Source: Spirochaetia bacterium (GTDB taxonomy: Bacteria > Spirochaetota > Spirochaetia > Treponematales > Treponemataceae). From it: a stretch of DNA of 5,615 nt. Below, in pieces: positions 5,107 through 5,615 of the stretch. Position 1 is the first letter of the stretch. Each line of letters opens with the position of its first letter. The stretch lies in contig CAAGGF010000019.1 of NCBI GenBank assembly GCA_900769325.1, positions 1 to 5,615 on the forward strand. The letters are read 5' to 3'. The notes beneath the pieces were generated by a model that saw nothing but the letters and a program-made list of their open reading frames with translations, ran no database searches and had not been told where the DNA came from. A program made the translations under genes and the position numbers.

Positions 5107-5220
5107 TGGGTTTTAGGGCCGCAAAGCCCTAGGAGAATGGGGTGTGGTGAAAACGCGACAAAGCGGAACAAGTGGCAAAGTTCACTTTGACACTTGTGGA
5201 GCGACTCTCGGCTGAACCCA
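5107..5220 (+). other. G+C-rich, self-complementary intergenic element, unassigned (possible RNA)
   Basis: This block stands out from the A/T-rich flanks. TGGGTT (5107-5112) can pair with AACCCA (5215-5220), closing the whole element. Inside are TAGGGC/GCCCTA (5114-5119 with 5126-5131) and a strong hairpin in which ACAAGTG (5168-5174) pairs with CACTTGT (5191-5197), then, after one G-A mismatch, CAAAG (5176-5180) pairs with CTTTG (5185-5189). A minor CGC/GCG pair (5154-5156 with 5163-5165) lies between. I do not recognise it as SRP RNA, 5S rRNA, tRNA, a T-box or the glycine riboswitch. It ends upstream of the synthetase promoter, so it is probably not the gene's leader. Candidates are a small RNA gene or a dispersed repeat; the strand is uncertain. 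AT-rich homopolymer runs fill 5058-5106. Confidence 0.45.
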
Positions 5221-5239
5221 GGGGAAAGGCTTTTCCCCT
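5220..5239 (+). terminator. Terminator-like hairpin after the G+C-rich element
   Basis: AGGGGAAA (5220-5227) pairs perfectly with TTTCCCCT (5232-5239) around the loop GGCT. Only a short TT and then TAAAAT follow, so as a plus-strand intrinsic terminator it is imperfect. It lies between the structured element and the glycyl-tRNA synthetase promoter, where it would separate the two transcripts. Confidence 0.45.
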
Positions 5240-5253
5240 TTAAAATAAGGATA

Positions 5254-5283
5254 TTCACATTGTAAATAGTTTTATGTTATAAT
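5254..5283 (+). promoter_or_regulatory. Extended -10 promoter of the glycyl-tRNA synthetase gene
   Basis: TTCACA (5254-5259; one mismatch to TTGACA) and TATAAT (5278-5283; perfect) are 18 bp apart. TG stands one base before the -10, giving an extended -10 (TGTTATAAT). The start should be near 5290, leaving a leader of about 80 nt in which no clear riboswitch or T-box element is visible. Confidence 0.7.
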
Positions 5284-5370
5284 CTTGATGTTTTAAAATT
5301 GTTCATTCCAGAATTTTTTAAGGCAAAAAAAATCAAACGGCCCGCGCCAGAGTCGAAAGTGAGGTAAAAA

Positions 5371-5615
5371 ATGGCAAATACAAAAGATACACATGCGTGT
5401 ACTTTAGATAAAATTATCAGTCTTTGTAAGAGACGCGGTTTTGTTTATCAGGCATCAGAAATTTACGGTGGTCAGGCAGGTGCATGGGATTACGGTCCTC
5501 TTGGTGTAGATTTTAAGAGAAACATTCAGAATGCATGGTGGCATTATATGACGCAGCTCCACGACGATGTTGTAGGTCTTGATTCTGCAATTTTTCAGCA
5601 TCACACAACTTGGAA
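5371..5615 (+). CDS. glyQS: Glycyl-tRNA synthetase, alpha2 type (N-terminal part, runs off right edge)
   Basis: The first 81 codons are present. The reading MANTKDTHACTLDKIISLCK, then RRGFVYQASEIYGG, AGAWDYGPLGVDFKRNIQNAWW and VVGLDSAIFQHHTTW, is the hallmark N terminus of the single-chain, homodimeric class II glycyl-tRNA synthetase (also called GlyS in some annotations), including the motif 1 region. It charges tRNA-Gly with glycine using ATP in the cytoplasm. The two-subunit GlyQ/GlyS type has a different start. Full-length members are about 450-500 residues, so most of the gene lies beyond the window. ATG 5371 is preceded by GAGG at 5361-5364 with a 6-nt gap. It has its own extended -10 promoter and diverges from the TRL lipoprotein gene. 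Confidence 0.95.
   Translation, partial: MANTKDTHACTLDKIISLCKRRGFVYQASEIYGGQAGAWDYGPLGVDFKRNIQNAWWHYMTQLHDDVVGLDSAIFQHHTTW

Noticed and set aside
5284..5370. T-box or glycine riboswitch in the synthetase leader
   Set aside because: The leader is only about 80 nt and lacks both the T-box core and the conserved glycine riboswitch motifs.

Overview
The window looks like chromosome from a host-associated or rumen-type Treponema (Spirochaetota). This is inferred from several features together: low G+C with A- and T-rich spacers; a single-chain (alpha2-type) glycyl-tRNA synthetase; a TRL-family lipoprotein; loose spirochaetal lipoboxes; an integron-type integrase remnant (T. denticola is known to carry a chromosomal integron); and a zinc-ribbon/FGE-sulfatase protein. 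No single feature proves the genus.

Left part (1-1360). The left edge cuts a minus-strand integron-integrase-like fragment that has lost its N-terminal part. Next is a 160-bp spacer with a small palindrome, then a minus-strand gene for a protein with two zinc ribbons fused to a formylglycine-generating-enzyme (FGE-sulfatase) fold. Upstream of it lies the first copy of a 72-bp double-hairpin repeat.

Middle (1360-3945). This is a complete partner-switching module. A plus-strand STAS anti-anti-sigma protein faces a minus-strand pair encoding a SpoIIE-type membrane phosphatase and an RsbW/SpoIIAB-like ATPase. The expected logic is that the phosphatase senses a periplasmic signal and dephosphorylates a STAS protein, which then sequesters the ATPase. 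The antagonist is on the opposite strand, tail to tail, and overlaps the ATPase gene by 11 bp. Its promoter is placed so that its mRNA should be leaderless.

Right part (3946-4914). The second copy of the 72-bp repeat supplies the last codons and the stop of a minus-strand lipoprotein gene of unknown function. Upstream of that is a hairpin that is both terminator-like and able to cover a ribosome-binding site, then a small TRL-family lipoprotein gene.

Far right (4915-5615). The TRL gene has a hairpin-rich leader and a promoter with perfect -35 and -10 boxes, whose 15-bp spacer contains nine consecutive G residues on the minus strand. This is a strong candidate for a phase-variable promoter, like the poly-G switches known at T. 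pallidum tpr genes. It is followed by an AT-rich stretch, an unusually G+C-rich self-complementary element ending in a terminator-like hairpin, and a good extended -10 promoter that drives the 5' end of the glycyl-tRNA synthetase gene, cut by the right edge.

The most interesting observations are the poly-G promoter, the overlapping convergent partner-switching module with a leaderless antagonist, the covarying 72-bp repeat pair, and the unassigned structured element before the synthetase gene.
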